Shown: positions 48,839 through 57,458, counted from the first letter of the stretch. The stretch is DNA of 64,000 nt from Microbacterium sp. SD291 (GCF_017355365.1 NZ_JADIJR010000014.1:22318-86317), one strand, 5' to 3'. Program-made: numbers and translations. Notes: a model not told the origin generated them from the sequence alone.

Positions 48839-49500
48839 GCAAGGCGCTGGCGGCTCACTACGGTGCGGGCGGCGACGCCCCCTACGACTTCGCGCTGCGC
48901 AACGGCGGCGGCACGCTGCGCCTGATCGAGCTCGGCGCCGACGGCGGCAGGCACGTGGAGATCGGACGCTTCCTCGCGGCAGCGGATGCCGCAGACGACT
49001 CGGTGATCTCGCGCGTGCGCGGACCGGTGCTCGACGTCGGCTGCGGCCCCGGCCGGATGGTGCACGCGGCGATCCGCGCCGGGCACCTCAGCCTCGGCGT
49101 CGACGTCTCCCGCACCGCCGTCGAGCGGACCAGGGCCCTCGGCCTGCCCGCACTGCACCGATCGGTATTCGACCATCTGCCGCAGGAGGGCTCGTGGCGG
49201 ACCCTGCTGCTGCTCGACGGGAACATCGGCATCGGCGGGGCGCCACAGCCGCTGCTCACGAGGTGCGCGCAGATCGTCTCCGCCGACGCCGGCATCATCG
49301 TCGAGGTCGACCCCGTTCCGGCGACCGATCGCGGCTACGAGGCGACCGTGGTCGACGACGACGGGCGCTCGAGCTCGGCCTTCCCCTGGTACGACGTCGG
49401 CGCCGACGCGCTGCGAGGCCATCTCGGCGGCACCGGACTCCAGATCGCCGAGACCTGGGCCGTGTCAGGGCGCGCGTTCGTCCGGCTCGCTCGCGCCTGA
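48835..49500 (+). CDS. class I SAM-dependent methyltransferase
   Basis: A 221-residue methyltransferase: SAM motif I VLDVGCGPGRMVHAAIRAG, motif II SLGVDVSRTAVERTRALG, and post-motif LLLDGNIGIGG where many relatives have the same sequence. A short N-terminal segment (PYDFALRNGGGTLRLIELGADGG) precedes. Substrate is presumably the product of the preceding glycosyl- and nucleotidyltransferases. Its last 36 bp overlap the convergent small membrane gene. Confidence 0.88.
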   Translation: MSKALAAHYGAGGDAPYDFALRNGGGTLRLIELGADGGRHVEIGRFLAAADAADDSVISRVRGPVLDVGCGPGRMVHAAIRAGHLSLGVDVSRTAVERTRALGLPALHRSVFDHLPQEGSWRTLLLLDGNIGIGGAPQPLLTRCAQIVSADAGIIVEVDPVPATDRGYEATVVDDDGRSSSAFPWYDVGADALRGHLGGTGLQIAETWAVSGRAFVRLARA

Positions 49501-49686
49501 TCCGCGCATCCGGCTCCTGACGGCGCTGAGAGCCGCGAGCATCCCGTCATGCACGATCACGACCGCGGCGAGCCAGACGACGACGCCGAGCAGCTGACCG
49601 AGATCCTGCCCGCTCACCAGCAGCCATGCGCCCCAGGCCGACAGCAGGATGCCGGCGATGACGAGCACGATCCTGGCGGCGCGCAT
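49465..49686 (-). CDS. two-helix small membrane protein
   Basis: A 73-residue protein with helices at about 5-24 and 31-51 and a basic C-terminus (RSRMRGSGASEPDERAP). Its ATG overlaps the stop of the molybdopterin gene by one base (TGATG), so it belongs to that redox operon. Function unknown. Confidence 0.7.
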   Translation of the reverse strand: MRAARIVLVIAGILLSAWGAWLLVSGQDLGQLLGVVVWLAAVVIVHDGMLAALSAVRSRMRGSGASEPDERAP

Positions 49687-50288
49687 CAGGCCACCTCGAT
49701 CGCCGAGAGCCACTTGGTCTGCAGCACCCCTGGGCGCCCAGGCGCGATCACGCGCGCCGGGTACCCGTGGTCGAGGTCGAGACGCTCGCCGTTCAGCCGC
49801 AGCGCGACGAGGGTCAGCGGGTCGCGTGCGAACGGGGCCGGCATGGTGGTCTCGCGGAACGCCCCGCGCTGCTGCAGGCTGCGGAACCTGATCGTGGCGG
49901 AATCCGGCGCATCGACGAGTGCGAGCAGATCGCGCAGCCGCACCCCCGTCCAGGTCGCATCGACCGTCCACCCCTCGACGCAGGCGATCGGGAGCACCTC
50001 GGTGCGCTGCGGCAGGGCGTCGAGGTCGGCGAGCGAGAGCGCGATCGCTGCGCTGCCGATGCCGAGCCGCAGCGTCCAGCCCGGATCCTGCGCGAGTGCG
50101 GTGACGCCGGCCTGGTGTGCCGAGCGATTGACCGGGAGATCCTGCGGGCTGCCGATGCGGGAGCGCGGATCCTTCAGGCTGAACGGTCCGATCGGGCTCG
50201 TCGCGTGCGCGAGGGCTGCGGCGCCGAACAACGCGGAGGCGCCGCCGACTCCCCACAGGAACCGTCGCCGCGAGACCTCACCGCTCAT
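49686..50288 (-). CDS. exported molybdopterin-binding oxidoreductase (sulfite-oxidase fold, YedY-like)
   Basis: A 200-residue protein with a Tat signal (SRRRFLWGVGG, about 6-16, then a hydrophobic stretch ending ALAHA) and the sulfite-oxidase molybdopterin domain. C103 in LPIACVEGWTVDATWTGVRLRDLL is the expected Mo ligand; HGYPARVIAPGRPGVLQTKWLSAIEV is the closing family signature. It should act outside the membrane with the cytochrome b encoded next to it. Smaller than typical sulfite oxidase because it lacks the dimer domain. Confidence 0.88.
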   Translation of the reverse strand: MSGEVSRRRFLWGVGGASALFGAAALAHATSPIGPFSLKDPRSRIGSPQDLPVNRSAHQAGVTALAQDPGWTLRLGIGSAAIALSLADLDALPQRTEVLPIACVEGWTVDATWTGVRLRDLLALVDAPDSATIRFRSLQQRGAFRETTMPAPFARDPLTLVALRLNGERLDLDHGYPARVIAPGRPGVLQTKWLSAIEVA

Positions 50289-50916
50289 CGCGTGCCTCCT
50301 GACCGCTCACGGTGTCCGCATCGTCTGACCGCTCGGCATCCGCTTCTCCGGCATCCGCCCGCCACACCCGCGTGATTGTCGGCAGATGCACTGCGATGTG
50401 CACGGCCATCGCGCCGAGAAGCACCCACGCGAGCGCGAAATGGGTTCGCCGGAACGAGAAGCCCCAGGGGTACCACTGCAGCGCATCGAGCAGGCCGGTG
50501 ACCGGCTGCATCAGCGCGGTCGCGACGAGCACCGCAACGCTGATCCGTTCGAGCAGGTGGAGGATGCCATGCACCGGCGGCCAGGTGAACAGCTTCGGGA
50601 ACACCGTCCACAGCTTGGCGAGCAGCAGCGGGATCAGCATCGTGCCGACGACGACGTGCCCCCCCTGGTTCCATGCGTAGAGGTGGACGGGCCGCGCCGG
50701 AAGCGGCAGCCAGGGCAGCGGGTCCTGCAGGAGGTGGCTGTACAGGCCGGTGAAGAAGCAGATCACGAAGGCGCCGCCCAGCAACCGGCCGATGACGACC
50801 GCCATCCGCGTCGTCCGCAGGGGTGAGCCGAGCGCGCGCTGCACCCGCTCCGACCGCTGCCGCAGCGCGTCCGAGACCCGCTCGGTGACCGAGCCCGCCG
50901 TGCTGTCGCCGCCCAT
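50278..50916 (-). CDS. cytochrome b561-like membrane subunit
   Basis: A 212-residue protein with about four membrane helices and paired histidines for heme b (YSHLLQ, NQGGHVVVG, HGILHLLER, RRTHFALAW, AVHIAVHLP). It overlaps the molybdopterin gene by 11 bp and most likely passes electrons between the membrane quinone pool and that protein, as YedZ does for YedY. Confidence 0.85.
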   Translation of the reverse strand: MGGDSTAGSVTERVSDALRQRSERVQRALGSPLRTTRMAVVIGRLLGGAFVICFFTGLYSHLLQDPLPWLPLPARPVHLYAWNQGGHVVVGTMLIPLLLAKLWTVFPKLFTWPPVHGILHLLERISVAVLVATALMQPVTGLLDALQWYPWGFSFRRTHFALAWVLLGAMAVHIAVHLPTITRVWRADAGEADAERSDDADTVSGQEARDER

Positions 50917-50922
50917 GCCCTC

Positions 50923-50928
50923 AGTATG
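50923..50928 (-). promoter_or_regulatory. -10 box CATACT for the redox operon
   Basis: Ends 6 nt before the ATG at 50916. Confidence 0.45.
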
Positions 50929-51047
50929 CGAACCGTCCAGGCGGGACGCTCGCCGATCCGATTACAGAGCGGTGACGGTGCGGATCGGAGGCCACGGCTG
51001 TCATCGGGGTGTAAGGAAATGGGTGGCCACGGAGCCCTCGACGCGAG

Positions 51048-51053
51048 CAGTCT
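51048..51053 (+). promoter_or_regulatory. -10 box CAGTCT for the phosphorylase-epimerase operon
   Basis: Ends 6 nt before the ATG at 51060. Weak match, position is right. Confidence 0.35.
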
Positions 51054-51059
51054 GTTCTC

Positions 51060-51926
51060 ATGACGGATGCGCAGGCGCACGCCGAGATCGAGTTCGCGGT
51101 GATCGGCGGTTCGGGATTCGAGGGCCTCGACCTGGCCGATCGGGCGGTGCTGCCCCCGCGCGATTCACCCTGGGGGAGGGTGCCGGAGATCACGACCGGC
51201 CGGCTGCACGGCCGGGGCGTCGCCTTCGCCCCGCGTCACGGCGCCGGGCACCGGGTGCCTCCGCACCGGGTGAACGCGCGGGCGCTGCTGTGGGGCCTGC
51301 GCCGGCTCGGAGCGAGCATCCTGCTGTCGACCAATGCGGTCGGCGGCCTCGACGCGCGGCTCCTCTCCGGAGACTTCGTGCTCACCGACCAGCTCATCGA
51401 CCGCACCCACAGCCGGGCCGACACCTTCTTCGACGGCGACACCCTCTTCGAGGGCGACGGCGACGGCGCCGGCGTGCAGCATCTGCCGTTCGCCGAGCCG
51501 TACGACCGCACCCTGCGCGAGATCGCGTTCACGGCGCTGCAGGGGCTCGGCGAGCGGGTGCACCCGGCCGGCACGAGCGTCGTGATCCAGGGGCCGCGGT
51601 TCGCGACGGCGGCTGAGGCGCAGTGGCACCGGGCAATGGGCGCGAGCCTGGTCAACATGACGCAGCTGCCGGAGGCGGCACTGGCCGCCGAGCTCGGCTT
51701 CGCGCACGTGAACCTCGCGATCGTGACAGACACCGACACCGAGCGCGGCACCTCCGATGCCGACACCTCGGCGACAGCCGAGCGCGTGTTCGCCGTCATG
51801 GCGCAGGCGCAACCGCGGCTGAGCGCCTCGGTCTCGGCCATCATCGCCGCGGTGCCTCACGGTCACCGGCCGCCGCAGCGACTCGCGCCCGAGGTCGTGG
51901 ACGCGCTGCTGAGGTGGCAGGGATGA
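51060..51926 (+). CDS. purine nucleoside phosphorylase family protein, MTA-phosphorylase-like
   Basis: A 288-residue trimeric-PNP-family enzyme. Phosphate site FAVIGGSGFEGL and APRHGAGH, substrate loop VVIQGPRFATAAEAQW, ribose-binding VNMTQLPEAALAAELGF, and base-binding D224 and D226 in VTDTDTERG, the Asp pair that selects 6-aminopurines as in methylthioadenosine phosphorylase; hypoxanthine-type PNPs have Asn there. It would release adenine and a sugar-1-phosphate. Gene neighbours deal with NDP-sugars, which makes the sugar-1-phosphate the interesting product. Confidence 0.88.
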   Translation: MTDAQAHAEIEFAVIGGSGFEGLDLADRAVLPPRDSPWGRVPEITTGRLHGRGVAFAPRHGAGHRVPPHRVNARALLWGLRRLGASILLSTNAVGGLDARLLSGDFVLTDQLIDRTHSRADTFFDGDTLFEGDGDGAGVQHLPFAEPYDRTLREIAFTALQGLGERVHPAGTSVVIQGPRFATAAEAQWHRAMGASLVNMTQLPEAALAAELGFAHVNLAIVTDTDTERGTSDADTSATAERVFAVMAQAQPRLSASVSAIIAAVPHGHRPPQRLAPEVVDALLRWQG

Positions 51927-51933
51927 GCTCGAG

Positions 51934-52995
51934 ATGACGGAGACGCTGCTGGTCACCGGCGGTGCCGGCTTCATCGGCTCGGCCGTCGTCGCCGAGGCAC
52001 TCGCCGCCGGCTGGCGCGTGCGGGTGCTCGACTCGCTTCGCCCCGACGTCCACGCCGCCGGCCAGTCTCCGCCCGCCGACGCCGAGTTCCTGAGAGGCGA
52101 TGTGCGCGACGAGGCGGTCGTGCGCCGAGCACTCGCGGGCGTCGACGCCGTGTGCCATCAGGCCGCGAAGGTCGGGCTCGGCGTCAGCATCCGTGACGCG
52201 CCCGACTACGTCTCCTCGAACTCGCTCGGCACCGCCGTGCTGCTCACCGCGATGGCGGACGCGGGCATCGAGCGGCTCGTGCTCGCCTCGTCGATGGTCG
52301 TGTACGGCGAGGGGCTGTATCTCGACGGCGACCGGCTGATGCAGGCGCCGCCGCGGACCCGCGCCGACCTCGAGGCCGGCCGCTTCGAGCCGCTCTCGCC
52401 CGAGACCGGCGAGCCCCTCGTGCCGATCTCGATCGGCGAGGACCAGCCGTGCGACCCCCGGAACGTCTATGCGGCGACCAAGCTCGAGCAGGAGCTGCTC
52501 GCACGCACCTGGGCGCAGGGCGGCGGCCGCGCCGCGATGCTGCGGTACCACAACGTGTATGGCCCGGGGATGCCGCAGGGCACTCCGTACGCGGGTGTCG
52601 CGTCGCTGTTCCGCTCGGCGCTGGAGCGCGGGGAGGCACCGCGCGTCTTCGAGGACGGCGCGCAGCGCCGCGACTTCATCCACGTCGGCGACGTCGCCGG
52701 GGCGAACATCGCGGCACTCCGCTGGACGGGTTCGGCGGCGCCTGCGACCGCGAGAGCGTTCAACGTCGCGACCGGGGTGCCGCGCACGATCGGCGAGTTC
52801 GCCGACGGGCTCGCCGCGGCCTTCGGCGGACCTGCACCGGTGCGCACCGGGGAGTTCCGGATGGGCGACGTGCGGCACATCACGGCATCCGCCGACCGGC
52901 TGCAGGGCGAGCTGGGCTGGCGCGCGAAGGTCGGTTTCGATGAGGGCGTGCGCGAGTTCGCCGCAGCGCCGCTTCGAGCCAGAGCGAGCGGATGA
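51934..52995 (+). CDS. NAD-dependent nucleotide-sugar epimerase/dehydratase
   Basis: A 353-residue extended SDR: Rossmann motif VTGGAGFIGSAVVAEAL, catalytic Ser in LASSMVVYGEG and YxxxK in NVYAATKLEQELLA (the usual PYxxxK has A-A between). The loop after the Ser (LYLDGDRLMQAPPRTRADLEAGRFEPLSPETGEPL) is longer than in GalE. Family includes UDP-glucose epimerases and 4,6-dehydratases; exact reaction open. Starts 7 bp after the phosphorylase stop. Confidence 0.88.
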   Translation: MTETLLVTGGAGFIGSAVVAEALAAGWRVRVLDSLRPDVHAAGQSPPADAEFLRGDVRDEAVVRRALAGVDAVCHQAAKVGLGVSIRDAPDYVSSNSLGTAVLLTAMADAGIERLVLASSMVVYGEGLYLDGDRLMQAPPRTRADLEAGRFEPLSPETGEPLVPISIGEDQPCDPRNVYAATKLEQELLARTWAQGGGRAAMLRYHNVYGPGMPQGTPYAGVASLFRSALERGEAPRVFEDGAQRRDFIHVGDVAGANIAALRWTGSAAPATARAFNVATGVPRTIGEFADGLAAAFGGPAPVRTGEFRMGDVRHITASADRLQGELGWRAKVGFDEGVREFAAAPLRARASG

Positions 52996-54350
52996 ACGGC
53001 GTCGAGGGGGCCCGCCCGGGTGCGAGGACCGCGGCGTGGGGCGTCGCCGCGGTCCTCCTGCTCATCGCCGCGGCCATGGCGGTCCCCGCGCTCACCGGCT
53101 GGAAGGTGCACGTCTCCCTCCCGCCGCTGCACGCCGAATGGATGCCGCGGCTCGGGCCGGGCACGCCGCTGGCGGTGCTCCTCGGCGCGGCCGGGGTCGT
53201 CTGGGGGCCTCGGCTGGCGGCATCCGCGCGATGGGGGCGGCTCGTACTGCTCTCGTTCGCGGCATCCGCCCTGTGGATGTTCGCGCTCGCGACGGTCGAC
53301 GGCCTCGACGGCATCGGCACGATCCTCGATCACCGCTACGAGTACCTCGGCACGGCGCGAGAGGTCGACGACTTCGGGGCGACGCTGCGCGAATACGTCG
53401 AGCGCATCCCCTTCGCGCACGAGGACAACTGGCCGGTGCACATCGCCGGTCACCCGCCGGCGGCGCTGCTCTTCTTCGTCGTGCTGGTGCGGCTCGGGCT
53501 CGGCAGCGCGCTCGGCGCGGGGTTCGCCGTGCTGCTGGTCGGGGCGACCACGGTCATGGCCGTGCTGATCACGCTGCGCGCCCTCGGGGCGGAGCGCCTC
53601 GCGCGCGGCGTCGCGCCCCTTCTGGTGTTCACGCCCTCGGCGATCTGGGTCGCGGTCTCGGGCGACGGGATGTTCGCGGCTGTCGCGGCGTGGGGAATCT
53701 GCGCGCTCGCACTCGCGACCCGGTCCCGCGGTGTGCGGCAGGTCGGCTGGTCGATCGGCGCAGGCCTGCTGCTCGGATACTGCGTGATGCTCTCCTACGG
53801 CCTGCCGCTGCTGGGCATCCTCGCCGTCGCCGTGCTGATCGCCGGGCGCTGCTGGACTCCGCTGCCGATCGCCGCCGCCGCCGCACTGTGCGTCGTCGGC
53901 GCCTTCGCCCTGAACGGATTCGCCTGGTGGGAGGCGTTCCCGGTGCTGCAGCAGCGGTACTGGGACGGAGTGGCCTCGCGCCGCCCGCCCGGGTACTGGA
54001 CGTGGGGAAACCTCGCGGCGTTCGGCATCAGCGCAGGGCCCGCGATCGGCGCGTCGCTCGCGGCCGTCGTGGCCTGGGTGATCGCGCGACTCCGTGCCCG
54101 CAGGGGAGCGGATGCCGGGTGGACGCCGCAGGCGACCGTGCTGATCCTGTGCGCGGCCGCCTGGCTGATGGTGCTCGCGGCGGATCTGTCGAACATGAGC
54201 AGGGCGGAGGTCGAGCGCATCTGGCTCCCGTTCGTGCCCTGGGCGACGATCGGGCTCGCCCTCTTCGGCGCCTCGACCCGACGGACGCTGCTCGGCGGGC
54301 AGATCGTGTTCGCGATCCTCGCGCAGTCGCTCCTCGCGACCGGATGGTGA
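52992..54350 (+). CDS. polytopic membrane protein, possibly GT-C type glycosyltransferase
   Basis: A 452-residue protein with about 11-12 membrane helices. After the first helix an extracytoplasmic loop (WKVHVSLPPLHAEWMPRLG) follows, and a second large loop around 115-155 contains LDHRYEYLGTAREVDDFGAT and DNWPVHIAGHPPAALLFF. Acidic residues in loop 1 and HxxGHPP are reminiscent of lipid-linked-sugar GT-C enzymes, but no firm family match is claimed. Overlaps the epimerase by 4 bp. Confidence 0.75.
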   Translation: MNGVEGARPGARTAAWGVAAVLLLIAAAMAVPALTGWKVHVSLPPLHAEWMPRLGPGTPLAVLLGAAGVVWGPRLAASARWGRLVLLSFAASALWMFALATVDGLDGIGTILDHRYEYLGTAREVDDFGATLREYVERIPFAHEDNWPVHIAGHPPAALLFFVVLVRLGLGSALGAGFAVLLVGATTVMAVLITLRALGAERLARGVAPLLVFTPSAIWVAVSGDGMFAAVAAWGICALALATRSRGVRQVGWSIGAGLLLGYCVMLSYGLPLLGILAVAVLIAGRCWTPLPIAAAAALCVVGAFALNGFAWWEAFPVLQQRYWDGVASRRPPGYWTWGNLAAFGISAGPAIGASLAAVVAWVIARLRARRGADAGWTPQATVLILCAAAWLMVLAADLSNMSRAEVERIWLPFVPWATIGLALFGASTRRTLLGGQIVFAILAQSLLATGW

Positions 54351-54377
54351 TCCTGCCGCGAACGTCCGCACGGCGCT

Positions 54378-54383
54378 TAGGCT
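54378..54383 (+). promoter_or_regulatory. -10 box TAGGCT for the M13 peptidase
   Basis: Ends 7 nt before the ATG at 54391. Confidence 0.5.
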
Positions 54384-54390
54384 GGGTCGC

Positions 54391-56379
54391 ATGACTGACG
54401 TTCTCCCCACCGGCGCCGAGGCCGCGCTCGCATCCGGCCTCGCCACAGAAGAGTTCAGCTCCGACATCCGCCCGCAGGACGACCTGTACCGTCACGTGAA
54501 CGGCGCATGGCTCGACCGCACCGAGATCCCGGGCGACAAGGCCCGCTGGGGCTCGTTCCACCTGCTCGCCGAGCAGGCCGAGAAGGACGTCCGCGCGATC
54601 ATCGAGGAGTCGCAGGACGCGGAGGGCGGCACCCTCGCCCGCAAGATCGGCGACCTGTTCGCGAGCTTCATGGACACGGAGCGCATCGCCACAGACGGCG
54701 TCGCCCCGCTCGCCTCGACCCTCTCCGAGATCGATGCGATCGACGGCATCCCCTCGTTCCTGCGCACCGTGGGCGGTTACGACCGCGACGGGCGGGCGCA
54801 TCTGATCGGCCTCTACGTCGACGGAGACCCTGGCGACCCGGAGCGCTACGTGCCGATCCTCGTGCAGTCGGGCCTCTCGCTGCCCGACGAGAGCTACTAC
54901 CGTCTCGACACCTTCGAGGGCACCCGTGCGAAGTACCGCGAGCACCTCGGGCGCCTGCTCGCGCTCGCGGGCATCGCGGATGCCGAGGCGCAGGCCGACC
55001 GCTCGATCGCCCTCGAGCACGAGATCGCGGCGCAGCACTGGGACAACGTCCGCAGCCGCGACGCGGTCGAGACGTACAACCTGAAGACGTGGGGCGAGCT
55101 GCAGACGCTCGCCGGCGTCGACCTCGCCCCGTGGCGCGAGGCGGTCTCCCCGTCGAACCCCGCCGCTTTCGATGAGGTCGTCGTCTCCCAGCCGAGCTTC
55201 TTCGAGGGACTCGGCGCGCTGCTCACCCCGGGGCGCCTCGACGACTGGAAGGCGTGGCTGCGCGCCCAGGTCGTGCACGCGGCCGCCCCGTACCTGACCG
55301 ACGACCTCGTGCAGGAGAACTTCTCGTTCTACGGCACCGAGCTGTCGGGAGTGCCCGCCATCCGCGAGCGCTGGAAGCGCGGCGTCTCGGTCGCCGAGGG
55401 TGCGCTCGGCGAGGCGATCGGCAAGGTCTACGTCGAGCGGCACTATCCGGCCGACGCCAAGGCGGCGATGGACGAGCTGGTCGAGAACCTCATCGAGGCG
55501 TACCGGCAGAGCATCACCGAGCTCGAGTGGATGACGGCCGAGACGCGTGAGCGCGCGCTCGCGAAGCTCGACGCGTTCACCCCGAAGATCGGGCACCCCG
55601 AGGTGTGGCGCGACTACTCGACGCTCACGATCGACCGCGCCGACCTGTTCGGCAACGTGCGCCGCGCAGCGATGTTCGAGCACGACCGGCACGTCGACAA
55701 GGTCGGCAAGCCCATCGATCGCACCGAGTGGCACATGCCGCCGCAGATGGTCAACGCGTACTACAACCCGTCGATGAACGAGATCGTGTTCCCGGCGGCC
55801 ATCCTGCAGTACCCGTTCTTCGACGCGTCGCGCGATGCGGCCGCGAACTACGGCGGCATCGGCGCGGTCATCGGCCACGAGGTCGGTCACGGATTCGACG
55901 ACCAGGGCAGCCGCTACGACGGCGACGGCAAGCTCGAGGACTGGTGGACGGATGCCGATCGCGCGGCGTTCGAGGAGCGCACCAAGGCGCTCATCGCGCA
56001 GTACGACGCGCTGGTTCCGGAGGGACTGGACGGCGAGCACCACGTAAACGGCGCTCTCACGATCGGCGAGAACATCGGCGACCTCGGCGGGCTCGGCATC
56101 GCGCTGAAGGCATACGAGCTGTCGCTCGGCGGCGCCGACGCCCCGGTCATCGACGGATACACCGGCGTGCAGCGGCTGCTGCTGTCGTGGGCGCAGGTGT
56201 GGCAGCAGAAGAGCCGCGACGCCGAGACGCTGCGTCTGCTGACCATCGACCCGCACTCGCCGAACGAGTTCCGCTGCAACCAGATCGTGCGCAACATCGG
56301 CGCGTTCTACGAGGCGTTCGATGTGGCGGAATCCGATGCGCTCTGGCTCCCCGAGGACGCGCGTGTGACGATCTGGTGA
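54391..56379 (+). CDS. M13-family metallopeptidase (neprilysin/PepO-like)
   Basis: A 662-residue zinc endopeptidase. The zinc motif HEVGH gives H496, E497 and H500 (GAVIGHEVGHGFDDQGSRYDG), the third ligand is E560 in GENIGDLGGL, and NAYYNPSMNEIVFPAAILQ and the C-terminal ADP-type substrate-binding NPHSPNEFRCN are conserved. No signal peptide or membrane helix, so it is a cytoplasmic oligopeptidase like PepO. Length is normal. Confidence 0.95.
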   Translation: MTDVLPTGAEAALASGLATEEFSSDIRPQDDLYRHVNGAWLDRTEIPGDKARWGSFHLLAEQAEKDVRAIIEESQDAEGGTLARKIGDLFASFMDTERIATDGVAPLASTLSEIDAIDGIPSFLRTVGGYDRDGRAHLIGLYVDGDPGDPERYVPILVQSGLSLPDESYYRLDTFEGTRAKYREHLGRLLALAGIADAEAQADRSIALEHEIAAQHWDNVRSRDAVETYNLKTWGELQTLAGVDLAPWREAVSPSNPAAFDEVVVSQPSFFEGLGALLTPGRLDDWKAWLRAQVVHAAAPYLTDDLVQENFSFYGTELSGVPAIRERWKRGVSVAEGALGEAIGKVYVERHYPADAKAAMDELVENLIEAYRQSITELEWMTAETRERALAKLDAFTPKIGHPEVWRDYSTLTIDRADLFGNVRRAAMFEHDRHVDKVGKPIDRTEWHMPPQMVNAYYNPSMNEIVFPAAILQYPFFDASRDAAANYGGIGAVIGHEVGHGFDDQGSRYDGDGKLEDWWTDADRAAFEERTKALIAQYDALVPEGLDGEHHVNGALTIGENIGDLGGLGIALKAYELSLGGADAPVIDGYTGVQRLLLSWAQVWQQKSRDAETLRLLTIDPHSPNEFRCNQIVRNIGAFYEAFDVAESDALWLPEDARVTIW

Positions 56380-56420
56380 CCATTCTCCGGCGTTCGTGAA
56401 TGAACGACCGCGGCGGGGGT

Positions 56421-56460
56421 TACGATAGCGATGCCGCTGAGGGATGAGCCTCGCGGCATC
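56421..56460 (+). promoter_or_regulatory. promoter and leader hairpin of the beta-lactamase-fold gene
   Basis: TACGAT (56421-56426) is a good -10; the leader that follows contains GATGCCGC (56430-56437) paired with GCGGCATC (56453-56460). The GTG start at 56492 follows AAGGA, so this transcript has a real leader, unlike most genes here. Confidence 0.45.
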
Positions 56461-56491
56461 CCGCCATCCACCCCCCTCTGAAGGATCACGC

Positions 56492-57427
56492 GTGGGCTCC
56501 TCCAAACCCTCGGTCCCTGAGCCTGTCGAAGGGTCGCACGCAATGCTCCGGCGCTCTCAGAGCGCGGGCAGGCGGCTGCCCCGGCGCGCCGCCGCGGGTC
56601 GCCGGTCGTTCGTCTCGACGCTTCGATCGCTGGAGACGCTGGCGGATGCCGGGGCGCAGGTGTCGGTGCACGTCGTCGATCTCGACAGCCATGTGCACGT
56701 GCTCGCCGGCGATGACCATGTCACGATGCCGATCGCGGGACTCGGCATCGTCCCGCTGCTGATCGAGGTCGCGGCCGGTTTCGCCGACGGCAGCCTCGAC
56801 GAGCTGGAGATCGCTGAGCGCACCGCAGTCGAGCCGGTCACGACCGCGGGCCTGTGGCGTCACCTGCACGCGCCCGCGCTGCCGCTCGAGGATCTCGCGG
56901 TGCTCGCAGCGACCTCGGGAGACCCGATCGCGGTGAACACCCTCCTGCAGCGAGTCGGGCACGAGCGGGTCAGCGCCCGCATCGAGTCGCTCGGCCTTCG
57001 CCGCACCGCCCTGCTCGACCGGTTCCGCGACGAGCGCGGCCCCGACGACGCCCCGCATGTCGCGGTCGGCTCCACCCGCGAGCTCGCGGGCCTGTTCTCG
57101 GCACTCGTGAACTCGCAGGTCGTCGACCCGGCCGTGAGCGCGCAGGTGGCCGAGTGGCTGAGCCTGAACCACGACCTCAGCCTCGTCGCGGCATCCACCG
57201 GACTCGATCCGTTCGCCCACGAGCACGACGCGCACGGCCTGCTGTTCATCAACAAGACGGGTCGCGATCGCGGCGTCCGCGCCGAGGCCGGCGTGCTCGC
57301 CGGTCCGCGCGCCGGGATCGCGTACTCGCTGATCGTCTGCTTCGACGACCTCTCGATCACGCACCGGCTGCGCGCGCACGACGCGTTCCGGGTGCTCGGC
57401 GTCGAGCTCATGGAGTACACGCACTGA
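56492..57427 (+). CDS. class A beta-lactamase-fold protein lacking the catalytic SxxK
   Basis: A 311-residue serine beta-lactamase-like protein. The KTG element is present (FINKTGR, K255-G257) and SGD (S142-D144) stands at the SDN position, but at the nucleophile site, where relatives have a form such as PIASLSKVPLL, this protein has PIAGLGIVPLL: G83 replaces the Ser and I86 the Lys. It should therefore not hydrolyse beta-lactams and may bind peptidoglycan stems or act as a scaffold. No signal peptide. The N-terminal PSVPEPVEGSHA is coded by a dispersed element; ATG 56543 is the alternative start. Confidence 0.8.
   Translation: MGSSKPSVPEPVEGSHAMLRRSQSAGRRLPRRAAAGRRSFVSTLRSLETLADAGAQVSVHVVDLDSHVHVLAGDDHVTMPIAGLGIVPLLIEVAAGFADGSLDELEIAERTAVEPVTTAGLWRHLHAPALPLEDLAVLAATSGDPIAVNTLLQRVGHERVSARIESLGLRRTALLDRFRDERGPDDAPHVAVGSTRELAGLFSALVNSQVVDPAVSAQVAEWLSLNHDLSLVAASTGLDPFAHEHDAHGLLFINKTGRDRGVRAEAGVLAGPRAGIAYSLIVCFDDLSITHRLRAHDAFRVLGVELMEYTH
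56510..56536 (-). repeat. dispersed element, copy 7 (N-terminus of beta-lactamase-fold protein)
   Basis: Exact minus-strand core CCCTTCGACAGGCTCAGGGA, read on the plus strand in frame as SVPEPVEGS. Confidence 0.78.
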
Positions 57428-57458
57428 GCCCGGCGCGCGGCTGACTGGGTCGTGTCGC

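Noticed and set aside
54028..56505. 825-codon open frame antisense to the M13 peptidase
   Set aside because: Same GC-driven shadow effect; also similar frames at 6678-8471 and 15566-17860.
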